This document shows, piece by piece, positions 45,439-58,032 of a stretch of DNA of 64,000 bases. The stretch covers positions 4,092,001 through 4,156,000 of the forward strand of contig OX596335.1 of the NCBI GenBank assembly GCA_951394405.1, written 5' to 3'. Origin of the DNA: Coprinellus micaceus (taxonomy: Eukaryota > Basidiomycota > Agaricomycetes > Agaricales > Psathyrellaceae). A program made the translations under genes and the position numbers. How positions within the stretch are numbered: position 1 is the stretch's first letter; each line of letters begins with the position of its first letter. The notes beneath the pieces were generated by a model. It was not told where the DNA came from and made no database searches. It saw only the letters and a list, made by a program, of their open reading frames with translations.

Positions 45439-46152
45439 CTACAACAAATAGAAGTGATATACAAGGATTCCTAGAATACCAAGAATCACAGTAGTGTCTG
45501 CGAGAGAAACCGTACTTCCGAGGGGCGGCGTCTCTAAACCTGCAGCGTTGGGGTAGCCTCGCGAGGTGGCGACAATGTGTGTGGTACTTGGAGTATCAAC
45601 AGTCGTCGGAGTCGTTCCATTGGGTGATATCGCGCCTGCAGTAGGCGGTGGTGGATAACACCCATCCTGAACATTTACTTGTGCGAAGTTGACTGAACAA
45701 AATGGCGGACTCCCCCCGCTTCCAATGGTATTGTCGGCCGCCGCATTGGTGCACGAAGTCCGATAGAACCCATCCCTCCCCAACCCCGACATGCACATGG
45801 TCGTAACACCCGGCACCGCTGGGACTGGCCAATCCACACCTCCTAGGAGTTTGTTGTCCCCAGAATAATACGCGACGGATAGGTATGACTGGAGGTGGGC
45901 CCTCATGGCTAGTGTGAATCCGGAGGCTCCGTCGGAAGAGCAATTGGTGAGGGGGTATGTCGTGGTTAGCCCTTTACTGACGGAGTAACACCAGGTGCCC
46001 TGGTCGTTCCTCATAACGCAGTACTCCGGATCATTTGGCCAGCAGGTTGGGAGGTTGATGCGAGCGAGCGCTTGGTACGGCCCGCATGCCCACGCGAGGA
46101 GGATGAAGAAGGCCACTGGCAAGGTTTGTCGCGGTTTCATCCTCTTTTGCAT
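45439..46152 (-). CDS. secreted cysteine-rich cluster protein 5, GPI-like tail
   Basis: Family member of 237 residues (Met at 46140 is an alternative start, MKPRQTLPVAFFILLAWACG). Core: RINLPTCWPNDPEYCVMRND, QGTWCYSVS, FTLAMRAHLQSYLSVAYYSG, LLGGVDWPVPAVPGVTTMCM, SGLGRDGFYRTSCTNAAADN, PFCSVNFAQ and DGCYPPPPTAGAISPNGTT. A longer Thr/Ser-rich linker (TTVDTPSTTHIVATSRG) precedes a hydrophobic end (TTVILGILGILVYHFYLL). It lies at the upstream edge of the array; beyond it there is 1.3 kb without genes. Confidence 0.78.
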   Translation of the reverse strand: MQKRMKPRQTLPVAFFILLAWACGPYQALARINLPTCWPNDPEYCVMRNDQGTWCYSVSKGLTTTYPLTNCSSDGASGFTLAMRAHLQSYLSVAYYSGDNKLLGGVDWPVPAVPGVTTMCMSGLGRDGFYRTSCTNAAADNTIGSGGSPPFCSVNFAQVNVQDGCYPPPPTAGAISPNGTTPTTVDTPSTTHIVATSRGYPNAAGLETPPLGSTVSLADTTVILGILGILVYHFYLL

Positions 46153-47478
46153 TCATCAGCCGAGAGCGAGCGCAAAATTAGCCAAAAGGCCTCAACTCAC
46201 CTTGGCAGGGGAGTCCGTAAGGGACTGAGTGAAGCGACAGGCACGCCACATAACCATAAACTTGGAGAGGTTGACATATATGGCCGCCTCATGTCTGCGT
46301 AATTCAATGAAGGACTTCGGGCTGTGCAGGTCGTCCAAGTGTCATCGCTCCAGCCTACCCTTCTGACCAGGAAGGTCTCGGGAACGTCTACAAAAGATAG
46401 TATTCAATGGAACTGTACATCACTTAGAATCGCGTGAGGGGCTATCACGCAGGAACGACCTCGATCGACAGGTACGCAAACAACCAAGCCATCGTAACCA
46501 GACAACCAATCCGACTAGGCACTTGGAGTTAGCCTCTGGCAAGTACTAATGAAGAGTCTATAGCAATGTGAAGGACATCAGCGGAAATGAACCTAGGTAG
46601 TAAGCTGACGATCGAAGGATAGATAGGGGCTCTAATGAATCGCAACGCGAACGCGTAAATGCGATCGAAGCTAATAAGCGCCAAAGCTAATTGACGTGTA
46701 ATGAGGCCGTCGCGTCAACTGGGAAACGAACACGAAAGCAAGGTCTCGCTCGTTGATTTTATGAAACTATTGGGGTTACTGAAGGGACACATGGGCAACA
46801 GGAAACAAGAAGGTCTGGGGGAGCACAGAAGACAGATTGAGAAACGAGTACTTTTGTGAAGGCGTGGGGTTATGGAATTCGAAGGAGGTTGTGTCGTGAA
46901 GTTCTGGATATGCTGCGAAGTAGCGTGAAGGCATGGGAAGTACACAAGGTGAGGGCGGAGAGGAAGCGCTGGAAAAGCACTGTGCGGATTGATGAAGGAG
47001 AAAGCGGGTTCGAGAAGGTTGAGATATCGCAAGGAACCATCGAAGGGAAGTAAATGGTAGTAGGGACACGCAAAAAGGTAAAATCAAGACGTGGATGGTA
47101 TCTTTTTCGTCAATGGGATATCGATGCGGTGTGTGTATGTATGCGTAGCAGGGTGGTGTGGTAGTGTGCTTGTGGAGAAAGATGAAGTGGGATGTGTGGG
47201 GGTGAGGTGATGCAGGGTCGGGGGAAGGGAGGAATAGAAGTCAAACCCAGGGGTATACGTCAGAAGACGAGAGCGGATACATGGTGGGTGTTCTAAAGAC
47301 GCTAAAAGAGTTCCAATTACTACTCAAACACGTATAGCAACGTCTACCTTCCCCGCCCACCGCCAGGCCCCATAGGCCTCAACACTTACTCCTCCACGGT
47401 GCAAAGATTTTTCATGTCGTCGAATGATCGTATACGTGAGCCCCAGGGTAAAGGAAGGTTGAGAAGCAAGTCGAGGGA
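46153..47478. other. 1.3-kb intergenic stretch, no supported gene
   Basis: Promoter side of cluster protein 5 and 3' flank of the homeodomain gene. Minus-strand frames at 46715-47087 have no domain or signal; the sequence reads as untranslated. Confidence 0.5.
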
Positions 47479-48557
47479 TCAGGCGACGACTCGACGCCCA
47501 GCACCTAGACCACATAGGGCTAGTGCGGCCCTCATCATGTCATCGTCATCCACGACCACTGGGGTTGCTGATGATGGGTAGGTAGACTTCTTCATCCCAT
47601 GACTGGATTCCGGCCCACTCCACCTGGGATCATCGCGTCCCCAAGTACTTGGAGGCGTAATAGCCTCGTCCGACTCGCTGTCCGTCAGCTCCAAGTCCAT
47701 AGGGATCCCCTTTGGCGTCACTTCCGGGTGTGAGTGGGGTTCATAAACCTGACGGTGGACGACCCGATGCCTATTGTGCGACGACGGTGTTGACGCGGAA
47801 TGATGTGATGAATAGTGGTGTGAGGGGAGCGAGTCGCGGTGTTCCCGGTGGTTGTGGTTGTGGTGGCCTCTATGCGAAGTGTGGTCCTTGTCAGCGACGC
47901 GCGCGGCGGCACAAGCCCATTCCAGTGTCCGTTTCGACCGCGCATTCTTGGTGTAGTCAATGTACTCGGTCGCGGCGGGGCTCACGGGGACCAGGGGAGA
48001 CGAGGGCATATGATCCCAGATAGCATTGGTGCTGAACATCCCATCGCCGCTGGTCGTGTGGCGCCGCGTTGGCGTTCGTGGGTGGTTGCGCAGCTCTGTG
48101 CGGGACGCGATGCGGTCGAGAGACGGACGCGACCCCAGGGCCGATGCACAGCGACCTGAGCCCCCGGTTCCCGAACTGAACGAAGGTGACGCGGTCCTGC
48201 TGTTCGCTGCGTTCTCGCGGTTAGCAGCCGACTTGCGTTCTGTCTGGCGCTTGTTCTGGAACCATATTGTCACCGACTTGATTTCCCTGTACACGGTGAC
48301 GAGGCGAGTCATTAGACGCATGTTTAGGGGCCAGGAACGTGTCGGACGTACATTTGGCCAGCCTTGGCGACTGCCTCGCGTTCTTCGCGCGACGGATGTG
48401 AGTTCCGGTGGAAGAGGGTCTCGAGCATGGTGAGCTGGACGTTGGTGAAGCGTTTTCGTGTACGTCGAGAGGCATTAATGGCGCTGGGAGTAATGTCGTC
48501 GGTCGACGAGAAGGAGGCTGCGGAGGACGTGCGGGACAGCGAGGAGAGGGAGTCCAT
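47479..48557 (-). CDS. homeodomain transcription factor
   Basis: Two exons (48557-48352, then from 48286) give about 330 residues. A typical 60-residue, non-TALE homeodomain lies near the N-terminus: SRRTRKRFTNVQLTMLETLF, then HRNSHPSREEREAVAKAGQM and, after the intron, EIKSVTIWFQNKRQTERKS. Recognition helix residues W, F, N and R are intact (IWFQNKR). The rest is low complexity, with a His/Ser-rich run (HRGHHNHNHREHRDS), an acidic patch (DLELTDSESDEA) and a C-terminal AALALCGLGAGRR. It is likely a nuclear regulator of development. The N-terminal homeodomain position and lack of a partner gene argue against a mating-type HD1/HD2 gene. Confidence 0.87.
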
Positions 48558-49094
48558 GGTGGCGGGGGTGATTATGGGGTCGGGGGCAAAATCAAAAGAC
48601 GCGACCCAGCTTTATGTCAATCAAGCAGCACTGCTGATCTCACCGAATTTAAACGGACCTGCAAGCGCGTTCTGCCATCACGTGCACGCGCCACTCCCAC
48701 ACAATTTTCCACCCCGTTCTCATGCCTCCAATCATGACATTCCGGCGCTCTGGCGGCGAAGAAGTCCATCTCGTTCAGACTATTTTTGAGGAATTTTACG
48801 ACTCAAGTTGCATCGTCGCTGCTGCACGACGCGTGGTTGTTTGGGGGTCTGTGCGCGGCGCGCATTGCCGACATGGGCTACTTGTATGTAATTGTTTTCG
48901 GCCCTTTGAATTCCAGCGAAATGAGAAACTAACAGTCTTCTAATTAGATTTCAATCATTGACAAGCTCATGACAGAATGAAGCTAGGCCGCTCCCCCCTA
49001 TCGAACACAACATTTACCCGCTGGACCCCTATTCCCGGGTGGACCCTCAGCACCGAAATGCAAATTCTAGAGGCTCGCCGCCGGCGAGGAGTGG

Positions 49095-49109
49095 AGTCGC
49101 GAAGACGCG
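49095..49109. repeat. left target site duplication of retroposed insertion
   Basis: AGTCGCGAAGACGCG; the same 15 bases occur at 49373-49387, just after the poly(A) run. Confidence 0.75.
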
Positions 49110-49327
49110 TCCTCGTACACCATCTATGCAGGAAACTGACAGTTGGAAGCTTCGGCGATCATGCGGGGGCAAAGGTGACTGCCCCTGGCTTCGGGCTCGG
49201 GCCGTGGTTTGGACGGAGGGCTGATGAGAGGGTAGTTTAGGTGTAGCCTCCCTCGGGGACACTGCCATCGTGCGTCTTTTGTGTATGTATCGAATACACA
49301 CCCCCGACGAATTGTCTGAGGGGGATG

Positions 49328-49372
<45 letters not shown>
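49110..49372 (+). mobile_element. poly(A)-tailed retroposed insertion (SINE-like or truncated cDNA)
   Basis: About 220 bp of unique sequence ending in a run of 40 or so A (49333-49373), bounded on both sides by the 15-bp direct repeat AGTCGCGAAGACGCG. Poly(A) tail plus a direct repeat of this length is the signature of target-primed reverse transcription by a LINE machinery. The body has a frame ending at 49239-49240 and then a 90-bp tail, so it could be the 3' end of an mRNA copied and 5'-truncated, or a SINE. I do not recognise the source. Confidence 0.65.
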
Positions 49373-49376
<4 letters not shown>

Positions 49377-49387
49377 GCGAAGACGCG
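49373..49387. repeat. right target site duplication of retroposed insertion
   Basis: Second copy of AGTCGCGAAGACGCG, sharing its first A with the poly(A) run. Confidence 0.75.
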
Positions 49388-50663
49388 AGCCGGAGTAAGT
49401 ATGTTGAAGCGCGCGCTTGAGGCGTTATGTGACCTCTGCACCCGGTGTGTCAATCAAAAGATGGTCTGACCACACAACAGAGGGTAACGACATTCGACTG
49501 ATATTCGTACGCCCCCATTATTTCCAGACAACAACCCAGCTCATTTAGCGGCTTGGCTTGCCGTGTCAGGCAGCCTGTTTCTTCCCGAGTACAGTCTAGT
49601 ACGTGTCGACATCCAATTCAAAACCTTGTCCCAAATGAGACCCCTAAACACAAAAGGGCGTCGGGAATGGCAGGGCTCTGGTCGAGACACGTCACGCTAA
49701 TGAGCGTGTCGAAGAACCTCGTTAAGGTTCAGGGGGCAACGGAAGTATCACCTCTAATTACGGCGTGTATCATATTCCACGCGGTCCCCCGGTCCAACCT
49801 CACGGAAAGGTGTCGTTGCGCCGCCCATGCAGGTCCTCGCATGTTTGTTTCCTCCTCACACTTCTTCAATTCCATAAGTTGTTAGACGCCGACCATCAAC
49901 GGAACCTAAGATACGTTTGTCCTTCTCCCGGGCAGCATGCCCGGGGGCCGACAGGAAACAAAAAAGTCAGTGTCCGCGCCCCCCAAGTCGAGCCAGGTAT
50001 CCCCAAGACAGAGAGAAGGGTAAGCTGTCGTCCTTGTAATTAACTGACGTGCCGCAGGTTGAATAAAAGGAGGACCGGGAGTGCCTGCCGAATTGGCGGA
50101 CGTGACTGTTCGTCACTGCGCCGCCGAACTCCTTCTGATTTACATCACAGCTCCTAATGACCCATTTACGCCTTTAGTCAGCCTTTAGTGGATTCCAAAC
50201 CCACCAACGTGAAGGGTCTGTGGACATGGGCTAGCCAGGCAGAAAGAGAGTGGCGTTCAGAGGCCACTTGAGCCACCCCACGATGGCACAAGCGCGAACC
50301 TGCGTAAATGGTCACGGGCGCTAAACTAATTAGGTCGCGGAAACACCCGGGCGCTCAATCAAGTGGCTAATTTATCGAGCGCCACTCCCGCTATTAGTCA
50401 GGGTCGGTTCTATGGAGTGGCTGGGCGTGCCTCATGGCAAAGGGGAGTACTCAGATGAAAGGGGTCTGGTCGTTGAAGCGGGTAGAAGGACCCAACGGTT
50501 CGCTTCTGGGCCAACCGCCACAAGAGTGCGCAAAAGTAATCGTATACACGACACTAGATGATGTTACATTTGCAGAGTTGGTATCGTACACAGCATGATG
50601 ATGGTATGCCCCTTTATTTTGACTTCACACCTCTCTAACAGACACACACCCGCTCCTCGACGC

Positions 50664-52285
<1,622 letters not shown>

Positions 52286-52372
52286 GACGGATGGGTGAGG
52301 GATGAGGGAGAGATGAAGAAGGGCGAAGGAGCGCGAGTTATCTCTTGATCTCTATGTACTCATCCAACTTTC

Positions 52373-52762
52373 TCACGGGCTAACGAGGGTACAGGCACAG
52401 GGTGGAAAAGTTTTTGCGGTGACCTGGGCCCAATCACCGCGTCTCATCTCCCCAAACTTGATAGCCTCCGAATATCTTCGAGTATCTTCCTCGGAGACAC
52501 GTTCTGACAAACATACTATCGCTCGGGCAAACCTATTAGTATAACACAAACGTTCCTGTCGCTCGCTGAGGGCCTGCGGAGGAGGTCGGGTATCGTAGTT
52601 CTTACTAGCCTGGAGCAGCTCGCCCAGAAGGTTCGAGGCGTTAGATAGTCTACCTATGACGACAAATGTACGATACCTGCCCAAAAGCAAACGGCCATCA
52701 GATAAACACTCGGTGTTGGCCGCTCCGTCACTTACCGCGGCTCGCTTCGCGTCGTCGGACAT
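52373..52762 (-). CDS. possible small gene between enolase and NOG2
   Basis: A frame from MSDDAKRAA at 52762 to a stop at 52373. GCG|gtaagt directly after KRAA is a perfect donor, so the true product is probably spliced. Later parts read [20 protein letters not shown] and [18 protein letters not shown], which could form helices. I do not recognise a family and cannot fix the exons. It lies wholly in the 500-bp gap between two genes of the same strand, ending about 90 bp before the enolase start, so it could instead be 3' UTR of NOG2 or enolase promoter. Confidence 0.3.
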   Translation of the reverse strand: MSDDAKRAAVSDGAANTECLSDGRLLLGRYRTFVVIGRLSNASNLLGELLQASKNYDTRPPPQALSERQERLCYTNRFARAIVCLSERVSEEDTRRYSEAIKFGEMRRGDWAQVTAKTFPPCACTLVSP

Positions 52763-52785
52763 CGCGAACGGTCCAATAAGATAAA

Positions 52786-55139
52786 TTACTTTTTCTGCTT
52801 CTGTTTCCGCTCGGTGCGTTTGCCGACTGGCAACGAGCGCAGCAGCGCCGCCTTGGTGCGGTTTTTGTTCTTGACATTCGCCTTCGAGTAGAAGTTTTCT
52901 GCCTTTTTCTGTAATCGATGAAGCGTTAGAGATCGGCCGCGCGATAAACCGCCACAAGAAGCGTACCTTGCCCGTCGTCATACGAGCGTCCTTCTGGGGC
53001 TTAGTTTCCTGGTCGGAAACGTCGGCCTCGTCTGTGAAGGTATGAGATAGGCTAATTTCGACCGATGTTGAGAAAAACGCACCTTCGTCGCCACCGGCGG
53101 ACTCTTCCTCGTCTCCATTCTCGTCGCCACTGTCTGATGGGGGTGCATCTTCCGAAGGCTCCTCGGACGCGTTGATGCCTTCAAACACGTCACCCCACTT
53201 GAGCTCAGCCTCCTCGACCTCCTCCTCGCCGACAGCATCCAGCTCGTCATCCGTCTCTCCCTCGGCGTCCTCGTCGCCCTCTGCATCCTCATCCTCTTCA
53301 TCAAGAGGCTGAATATCCTCGGGGACGAAGGTATTCTTTTGCATAAGCGTCTTCAAGTTCTGCCTTACGTGCAGCTCGCTGTTATTCTCCTCCACGGCCT
53401 TCCCCTTACCCTTGGCATCCGCCACCTTCTTCTTCTTCGCCTCGGCAGCGTTGAGCTCATCCGGTCGCTCAGGAGGAGAAACGAAGAAGGGTATCCGGCC
53501 CCGAACCCAATCGCTGAGAATGATCTTCGAAACGGCTTCACGATCAGGCTCACCGTGCTTCAACAGACGGCCCTTCATCCTGGCCATCTTGTCGAGCAGG
53601 TCCTCAGGTTTCCATGCTTCAGAGGGGTCGTCGGGGTTGGGAAGGGGGATACCGTAAGTTCTCGAGAGGTAGATGGGCTTCACTCGCTGCATAAGCTCAG
53701 CAATGTGATCGGAGGGAGTCGGGAGGGCTTCGACACGAACGACACCCTTCAGCACGGTAGCGGTCTCGGTATCGTGGGCGGAGGTGGGAACGATTCCAGG
53801 GCAGTCGATGAGGTAGATCCTTCGAGTGAGGGTGATGTACTTCCAGACCTTGGTCTCACCGGGAACGGGAGCGACGGTGCAGACCTTTCCGCTCTTCAGG
53901 GTGTTGATAACACTACTCTTTCCGACGTTAGGGTATCCCATGAAACCAACAGAGATTTGCTTCTTGTCAGCATGAAGCTGAGCGAACTGCCTGAGCAGCT
54001 GGATGAGAGTTCCCTTGCCGAAGGAGTGGTTGGGAGATGCGTGGAATGCGATGGTGGGGTATCGAGGGGTGAGATGCTGAATGTAACGGGCCTACAGAAA
54101 ACCGGATGTTAGCTGCAATACGCAGAATTTCAAGGCTGAAGATTGAACATACAGTGACCCAGTTGGGGACCAAATCGCACTTGTTGATGACCAGCACGAC
54201 TTGCTTGTGCGATTTCTCCTTCTTGATGTAATCCAAGATAGACTGGCAGATGGTACCCATGGGGTCACGGGCATCGAGAATGTGGAGGATGACATCTGAA
54301 GAGTCAATGACCTTGTACAACTCTCCATATATCCGCTTTGAGGTTCCCTTGGCGTAGATGGGCTCGTGATAGTCGGCGTGAGTTGGTGCGTCGAGGACCT
54401 CAGAGGCGAGTTGCTCTAAGTAGACGGTAAGGATGCGTGGAGATCGCAGTTAGGATATTCCTCGCACCAATCGAAGTGGTGCCCTTGGCCTCCTCCCTCT
54501 CCTCAATAGCATCGTCCGCAGCCTTGCTCAACTCCTCGAACGTTCCAACCTCGATCCTGGGCCTCTTGCGTTGAGCCTTGGGTCCGAACGTATCAGAGAA
54601 CGGCTCGGTTTCGACGATATGTGGGCGCTAAATAGAGCCAGTACCACGTGAGATTGCGGTGTGATTGAGATGTGGGGCGAGTGTTACTTTACGACTATGA
54701 GGATTCTGAGCATCATCAAGCAACGCCATGGGTAGCTTGTTCCTCCTCAACAACACAGAGTACGGGTCATCCTTTTTGGCGCCCAAGCTCGTCCTGAAGT
54801 GGTCCAGAGCAGTCTGCGAGATAACCCTCGTGTTGCCTAGAATAATATATCCTCGTCAATACAGTGCTCCAAGACCGCACCCCGAGAATCGAGCGCACCG
54901 AACCACCGCCTATCAGGCTGCACTCGGCCAGGCAGAGTCTCATCTTCTCCCTTCTGGAACGCAGCAGCCTTGATGATCTTCCCGTCCTTATCCCTGACCG
55001 CCTTCCCTCCGTTCAGCATCTTGAGCCTCGAGGCTGCCTTGGCATCGCGGTAGAAATTTTCGCCCTTGACTCGCTTCAGGTTCACCGACGAACCAGACGA
55101 TCCGGAGGCCTTGCCCCCCGACTTCTGGACTGGAGCCAT
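52786..55139 (-). CDS. NOG2: nucleolar GTP-binding protein 2 (Nog2/Nug2/GNL2)
   Basis: Circularly permuted GTPase of pre-60S ribosome assembly. The start at 55139 gives [20 protein letters not shown], then the NGP1 N-terminal region ([36 protein letters not shown]). Permuted G motifs follow: DARDPMGT (G5-like), [12 protein letters not shown] (G4), [17 protein letters not shown] (G1), APVPGETK (G2) and LIDCPGIV (G3). After the GTPase come [13 protein letters not shown], a long acidic stretch ([20 protein letters not shown]) and a basic end [20 protein letters not shown] ... RKQKQKK. Several short introns; the stop is at 52786-52788. All nucleotide-binding motifs look intact. Confidence 0.93.
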
Positions 55140-55353
55140 GATAGAGGTAGATGAGGAAGGGTAGTGGGAGTACGATTTAACCAACCGTCTGACTCTGGAG
55201 AGAGAACCCCTCTCCAAAAAATGTGATAGAGTTCTCACGACGCTTTATTGCTTCCGCATCGAGTACGCGAGTCGCGCTGCAGCGCGTGTTGAACTCGCTC
55301 TTGACTCCCTACCACCTCCTTCTCTCAATCCTGTACCACGGCTGGAGGGTACG

Positions 55354-57228
55354 ATGTCGGCGCTTGGATACTTTCAGGTTGGAGGATTCGGTGGCGACAT
55401 CAAACCGTACGTTTTCTTGCACTGCCCACGGCCATCTGGGCGCCTAATCAATGCAACTCAAGGCGGGACTACGGCGAGAAGGCGCTCGCGCAAGAGTTGC
55501 TAGGCTCCAAATCTCCTCTGAGAGCCCCAGGTGATGCACATGGACCTATTGAATTGGTTCTCGGTAAGCTACGCGACTATGAGCATAATGTAGGACTCTG
55601 ATCATGACCTTGTGAAGGCATCCAACCCTCAGGGGCCTCGAGTCTCCTCATGACGATTGACGAGACACATAAATACGAAAGGTTGTTCAGAGCGAACATC
55701 AGAAGCCGCCCACTCCGCCCGAGTGACTTTACTTCTCTGTCTCCCGTCCAATTTGAGACGACAGAGGAATTGACAAAGAAATTGGCCGCCTTAAAGCCCC
55801 GCAAAGGGGGAAGGGATACCAGTCAAGCAAATTCGAGGTTCTCTGCAGCTAACCCCGGGCGCAACGCCGGTTTGGGAGTCAATGCGAGCTCAGAAGGCCA
55901 CAAGCGAGGTGAATACGAACTCAACCGGTGAGCGTTCTGTATCCAAAGCTCCGTTCAACGTCCGCAGCACAATTCGTTGCCTAATCTTTGCTCAACAGGG
56001 TGTTCTATCGCCTAGCCAAAGGAAACTTGGACAAGGCCAAGTACTCACTGCCCAATGACTTGAGGCTCCCTGCTGGCACACGAGTCTGCGTTTTGACGTT
56101 CACCGTCCACAACAAGATGTTCGATACGCGAACAGATACAGAGCGACTGCAAGAACCCAAGCTTCTCGACGTCGGTTTCGCAGAAGCCAGCCCCGAGTCA
56201 TTTGACTTAAAGGCCGACACTATTCAGCACTTTCTAGTGCAAGAGAATAAGAATCTCGGTAACAAAGTCCCCCGCACGGTAAGATAACCCACCTATCCCC
56301 TGACTCGCAACTAACCAAGGAGAAGGAAGTACCAGGGGTCAACCCCGAGACTCTCAGGCTGGAAGAGATTGGCACCCACCTTTCTAGCTTCCTCAAGCGG
56401 GGCACTGGCCCTACCCTCCTCATCGTCTACGACAAGGAGGCGACACAAGGGGTCCTACGACGACTCGGCTGCCAAGTCCCCCTTGCCTCTTCAATGCGGG
56501 ATGTATTCCTGCCCTTGGCTCGAAATTCCCAGGTAGCTACTTCGTTGGCCCCTCGAGCACGAATTTAACTAACTCCCTGCTAGGCACCCACCGACGACAG
56601 GAACCGCCGTGATCGAGGACACGGCGGGCGTAGGTCGAGGTCAAGATCGCGCTCCCCGACGCGTAACGGCGATCCAAGGCAACGGCGAACGGACTCGTCT
56701 CGCTCTTGCCGGGACAGAGAAGACGATTCCGCCTCAGGTGCTGGGAAGTTTGTTTACGCTGACGTCCACGCGCTGTATCACGCTATGAGCACGATGTACT
56801 CAGCATCCGGAACGCGTACCTTGGATATCTCTGGGGCCTTGGGCGTATACCAGAGGCTGTCGCCGTTTGATTGGGGCGCGAGTTTCGAGATTGGGTACGC
56901 ACAATCATCATGAATATTTACTGATCGACTAACGAGCTTTAGTATGCTCTTGAACTGCTGGAAAGCAATGGCTTCCGGACTCGCCATCGACGAACAATGC
57001 GCCATCCTGCCTTCATTACGGTCGCCGGGGGCATCAACACCACTACCCAACTCTCAGCCAGCTGTGGGGGGCGAGGAAGACGAATACGACGAGTACGACG
57101 AGGACCGGGACCCCAACGACGACATTGAAGAAATCCAAGACGCCGCTGTGAGAGTCGAGGCTACCAAGATGATGAAATCATACACCCAGGACCCCGATTA
57201 CTTTTCGGATGAGGAGGACGAGTATTGA
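55354..57228 (+). CDS. Gfd2/YDR514C-like RNase H-fold protein with RS-rich insert
   Basis: Exons begin 55354-55406 (MSALGYFQVGGFGGDIKP), and several further short introns close in phase (for example gtaaga...ctaaccaag near 56281-56323). The mid-region PAGTRVCVLTFTVHN, KLLDVGFAEA and DTIQHFLVQENKNLGNKVPR matches the strand-helix core and 'HF.V.E...L.N' signature of Gfd2/YDR514C-type RNase H-like domains. The usual DEDD acidic residues are not obvious. An Arg/Ser-rich segment (RRSRSRSRSPTRNGD) interrupts the fold before FVYADVHALYHAMSTMYSA, and the C-terminus is very acidic (EEDEYDEYDEDRDPNDD). It is probably an RNA- or mRNA-export-related protein without nuclease activity. The family call is tentative. 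Confidence 0.62.
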
Positions 57229-57584
57229 TAGTAGTGGGCGAGGCAAGCGGTTGAACGCTGAGGTGCGTGCAAGCGAAGGGAACCAAATGGCGGTTAAAAT
57301 GTACAATGATCATGTATGTATGCTTTAGAATTTGAAGCTTTGAAGAGAAGTCCATGTCAAAATGTTGGCTAATCGTCCAAGCAAACAATCGACTCCAAGT
57401 TTGCAGAGCGCCCCTGACGAAGTTCCCAATTGATGACCGGGAATTGCACCCGTCGATCGACTGTCCCGGGCGCTTTTATACGCGCCGGAAACGTCGAACT
57501 CACTCTCGACTCTTCTCGACTCCGTACCCCCTCCTTCACTACAATCTTGCACCACATCTGAGGGCCATTGGCTCAATGGGCACG

Positions 57585-57756
57585 ATGACAGAGCTTGGGT
57601 ACTTCCAGGTTGGAGAATTTGGTGGTGACTTCAAACCGTAGGTCTTCCTGCACCTCCCACCATACCCACTGGGCGCCTAATCAATGCGACTCAAGGTGGA
57701 ACTACAGCGCGCTCGCGCAGGAATTGTTAGGGCCTACGTCTCCTTTGCGCGTTTGA
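57585..57756 (+). pseudogene. collapsed tandem copy of the Gfd2-like gene (5' end only)
   Basis: Repeats exon 1, intron 1 and the start of exon 2 of the gene at 55354. MTELGYFQVGEFGGDFKP matches MSALGYFQVGGFGGDIKP, the intron is alignable with both splice sites kept, and ALAQELLGPTSPLRV matches ALAQELLGSKSPLRA before a stop at 57754. Upstream, 57474-57584 matches the parent's 5' flank. Downstream, 57865-57937 matches the parent's 3' UTR (57259-57358). So a full duplicate lost its middle. A spliced 37-residue product remains possible. Confidence 0.72.
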
Positions 57757-58032
57757 GGTGAATTTTAACAGCTGCGGAAACGATGGATATGAAGATAACA
57801 ACGACAACGTGTGTACAGCGGGTCGGGCAAGTTGCAACATTATAGTGGTACATGTATGCGGATGAGGTGCAAGCGAAGGGAAGCGACTGGTGGTAATAAT
57901 GTACAATGACTATGCTTTAAGAATTCGAAGAGAAGTCCGTGTCGGGGTGGTTACAATTACATACAATCCTTCAGCAAGCTGCGGCAAGTCCAAGGTATGC
58001 TCGACGGCTCCTCCAGCCGTCGTCTTGATTTT

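Larger units (their letters stand above)
48558..50663. other. 2.1-kb gene-poor stretch holding a retroposed insertion
   Basis: Between the homeodomain start and the enolase stop. Apart from the poly(A)-tailed insertion at 49110-49372 I see no gene. Small frames such as 49553-49885 have no recognisable content. Confidence 0.55.

Noticed and set aside
46715..47087. Pyrimidine-rich minus-strand frames with hydrophobic stretches
   Set aside because: Two overlapping frames look equally good, and the Ser/Phe/Leu content is explained by the base composition.
47479..48557. Mating-type A (HD) locus
   Set aside because: Only one homeodomain gene, homeodomain at the extreme N-terminus, and no HD1/HD2 divergent pair or flanking MIP gene in view.
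52373..53941. One continuous 522-residue frame across the NOG2 3' end
   Set aside because: It reads through two NOG2 introns and past the NOG2 stop frame; the NOG2 exons end at 52786 with KRKQKQKK-type residues in a different splice frame.
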